Positions 6,421 through 7,862 of a DNA stretch of 7,862 nucleotides are shown piece after piece. The DNA lies in NCBI GenBank assembly GCA_023717585.1, contig JAMQPJ010000130.1:1-7862 (forward strand). Direction: 5' to 3'. The position numbers were made by a program, and so were the translations under genes. Positions within the stretch are counted from its first letter, which is position 1; every line of letters begins with the position of its first letter. The notes beneath the pieces were generated by a model. The model saw nothing but the letters and a program-made list of their open reading frames with translations, did not search any database and had not been told where the DNA came from. This stretch comes from Thermoanaerobaculia bacterium. Its GTDB lineage: Bacteria; Acidobacteriota; Thermoanaerobaculia; UBA5066.

Positions 6421-7862
6421 AGCGTCCCGGCCCGCTCGCGGCCGCTCTGCTCCTGGCCGGCGCCGTCCTCGCCCTGACCGCCGACGAACGCGTTTTCGGC
6501 CTGGGCACGGACGGTCGGATCATGGTGCGCACCGCGGTCTCGATGGTCACGCTGGGCGAGATCGGGATCGCGCGCGGCCAGGCGATCGACGTTCCGCGAC
6601 CCGGCGGGGACGCGGTCTCGCGCTACGGAATGGGTGCGTCGTTCGTCCTCGCACTGCCGGCATCCTGCGCGGGCGCCTTCGAACGCGCGTTCGGCGCGGG
6701 AGCGTCCCAGTCGCTCTTCGTCCTCGAACAGATTCTGCTCGTCGTTCTCGCCGCCTTCGCGGCCGGCCTCCTGGCGCGGGCCCTCTCGGAAGACGCGGGG
6801 GGAGGCGAGAGAGGAGGCGAGAGAGGAGGCGAAAGACGAGGCGAGGGTCGAGGCGAGAGAGCTGCGGGCCGAGCCGCCCTCGCGACCGCCCTGGCATCGC
6901 CTCTCTGGGCGTACGTCGCCCTCGATTTCTCGGAGCCGCTCCAGGCCGCCGTTTCCGGGTCCGCGCTCGCGTGCGCTCTCCTTTCGGGCCGTCCCGGGGA
7001 ATCCTTGCGCCGCGGGATGGCGCTCGCGGCGCTGGCAGGATTCCTCGCGGGTTTCGGGCTCCTGACGAAGTCGCTCCTCGTGGTCCTGATTCCCCTCGTC
7101 GTCTCCTTGATCGCGCTGGGCGGCGAGCCCTCGGGGCGAAAGGGCCGGCTCGCCGCGGCGTTCGCGGGCATCGTTCCGCCCGCCGCGCTCTGGCTCGTCC
7201 TGGAAAGGGTCCGCTTCGGCCGGCCGTTCGCTTCGTACGCGGGGGAGCAGTTCGGACATCCGGTCGTCGACGGTCTCTGGCGGCTCACGATCGGGCCGAA
7301 CAAGGGGCTCTTTCTCTATTTCCCGCTCGCCCTGCTCTCGGTCGCCGGCGCCATCGCCCTCTTTCGCGGTCAGGGCGCCCATGCGAGGGTCGAGCAGCGG
7401 TCCGCGATCGTCGTTCTCACGGCCTTCTGTGGATTTCTTCTCGTCTCGGCGGCGGCCTGGTGGGCGTGGGACGGGACATTCGGCTGGGGACCGAGGCTCC
7501 TCCTGCCCGGCGTTCCGGTCCTGGCCGCCCTCGCGGCGTGCGCGCCCGCGCCTCCTCTCGTTTTCCGGGCGCTCTTCGTCCTCGGCTTCGCGGTGAACGG
7601 GATCGCGGTGCTCCAGCCGGAATCCCTCACCTCCTGGACGTACAAGGTCCTTCCGCGGCACGAGCTCTCCGCGGCGGAGGCCGCGCGGTTTCCGGCGTTC
7701 GCGTTCGAGCGGACCTCGGACGGCAGGACCCTCCTGTTCAGCCAGTACGACGCCGCGAACCACGCGGCCCTCGCGCCGATCCCGCTCGCGGTCCGGCTCC
7801 TGCTGGCCCGGCTCGACGGAAGGGGCGTCGCGGCGCTAGACGCCGCGCTCTGGAAGTCGAAC
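6417..7862 (+). CDS. second GT-C-type membrane protein, tandem paralogue, 3' end cut by window edge
   Basis: 482 codons are visible and the frame stays open at the right edge. It follows the upstream protein motif for motif: TADERVFGL (21-29), TDG (31-33), YGMGASF (70-76), FGRPFASYAGE, GPNKGLFLYFP, WWAWDGTFGWGPRLL and the AANHA segment near the end. Over a 40-residue stretch starting at VLALTADERVF I count 29 identities between the two proteins. The function is therefore the same class: predicted polyprenyl-phosphate-sugar transferase of unknown substrate, with D23 or D32 as the candidate catalytic Asp. The visible part ends about where the soluble C-terminal region of the first copy begins, so a TPR tail cannot be confirmed. 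The start is GTG 6417, whose GTGA overlaps the upstream TGA by 4 nt, typical of translational coupling. Unlike the first copy, the first cytoplasmic loop holds a Gly-Glu-Arg repeat (129-148), which explains most of its extra length there. Confidence 0.75.
   Translation, partial: MKRPGPLAAALLLAGAVLALTADERVFGLGTDGRIMVRTAVSMVTLGEIGIARGQAIDVPRPGGDAVSRYGMGASFVLALPASCAGAFERAFGAGASQSLFVLEQILLVVLAAFAAGLLARALSEDAGGGERGGERGGERRGEGRGERAAGRAALATALASPLWAYVALDFSEPLQAAVSGSALACALLSGRPGESLRRGMALAALAGFLAGFGLLTKSLLVVLIPLVVSLIALGGEPSGRKGRLAAAFAGIVPPAALWLVLERVRFGRPFASYAGEQFGHPVVDGLWRLTIGPNKGLFLYFPLALLSVAGAIALFRGQGAHARVEQRSAIVVLTAFCGFLLVSAAAWWAWDGTFGWGPRLLLPGVPVLAALAACAPAPPLVFRALFVLGFAVNGIAVLQPESLTSWTYKVLPRHELSAAEAARFPAFAFERTSDGRTLLFSQYDAANHAALAPIPLAVRLLLARLDGRGVAALDAALWKSN
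6801..6860 (+). repeat. five-copy 12-bp in-frame tandem repeat encoding GGER units
   Basis: Five consecutive 12-bp units fill exactly 60 bp. Units 1 and 2 are identical (GGAGGCGAGAGA), unit 3 differs at one base, and units 4 and 5 start with C and carry one or two further changes. The unit starts on a codon boundary, so it reads GGER, GGER, GGER, RGEG, RGER (residues 129-148) and copy-number change would not break the frame. It lies between two hydrophobic helices, in a loop predicted to be cytoplasmic by the positive-inside rule. In the upstream paralogue this loop is short (ACGTPAKGVRR) and has no repeat, so the expansion arose after duplication. The run is purine-rich on the plus strand. 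Confidence 0.9.

Noticed and set aside
6801..6860. Tandem repeats considered as a CRISPR array
   Set aside because: The units are 12 bp, directly abutting with no spacers, and in frame within a coding sequence.
6030..7763. 577-codon antisense open frame under the second GT-C gene
   Set aside because: It is a charged low-complexity shadow, and it crosses the coupled gene junction of the real plus-strand genes.

Overview
The window is about 70% G+C by eye and gene-dense. It holds five protein-coding genes in two divergent transcription units separated by one 59-bp intergenic gap. No stretch over 300 bases lacks a gene, and I see no tRNA, rRNA, CRISPR array, insertion sequence or phage gene. 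The gene content suggests a free-living, Gram-negative-type bacterium. An Acidobacteriota or related soil/sediment lineage is my best guess, but this is an impression and no marker gene proves it.

Left unit, minus strand: an RhlB-type DEAD-box RNA helicase with a long disordered, Arg-tipped C-terminal tail (2441 to 795), followed 9 nt later by an alpha/beta-hydrolase (785 to beyond base 1). The hydrolase is the less ordinary of the two. Its nucleophile elbow carries Asp instead of Ser, and the position where the catalytic His is expected reads Arg.

Intergenic gap 2442-2500: two good -10 boxes face in opposite directions, each 9-11 nt from a start codon. Both transcripts would then have almost no 5' leader. 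An 8-bp palindrome lies between the boxes.

Right unit, plus strand: a KimA-like APC-superfamily transporter with a C-terminal cytoplasmic UspA-like domain (2501-4495). It is followed, with a 5-nt gap and then a 4-nt overlap, by two tandem paralogous GT-C-fold membrane proteins (4501-6420, and 6417 to beyond the right edge). The first paralogue ends in a TPR-like soluble region. The second has a 60-bp, five-copy, in-frame 12-bp tandem repeat in its first predicted cytoplasmic loop. The spacing suggests one operon coupling a probable potassium (or amino-acid) importer to two envelope glycosyltransferase-like proteins of unknown substrate.

All proteins were read by eye from the six frames. Family assignments rest on motifs and remembered family sequences, not on searches.
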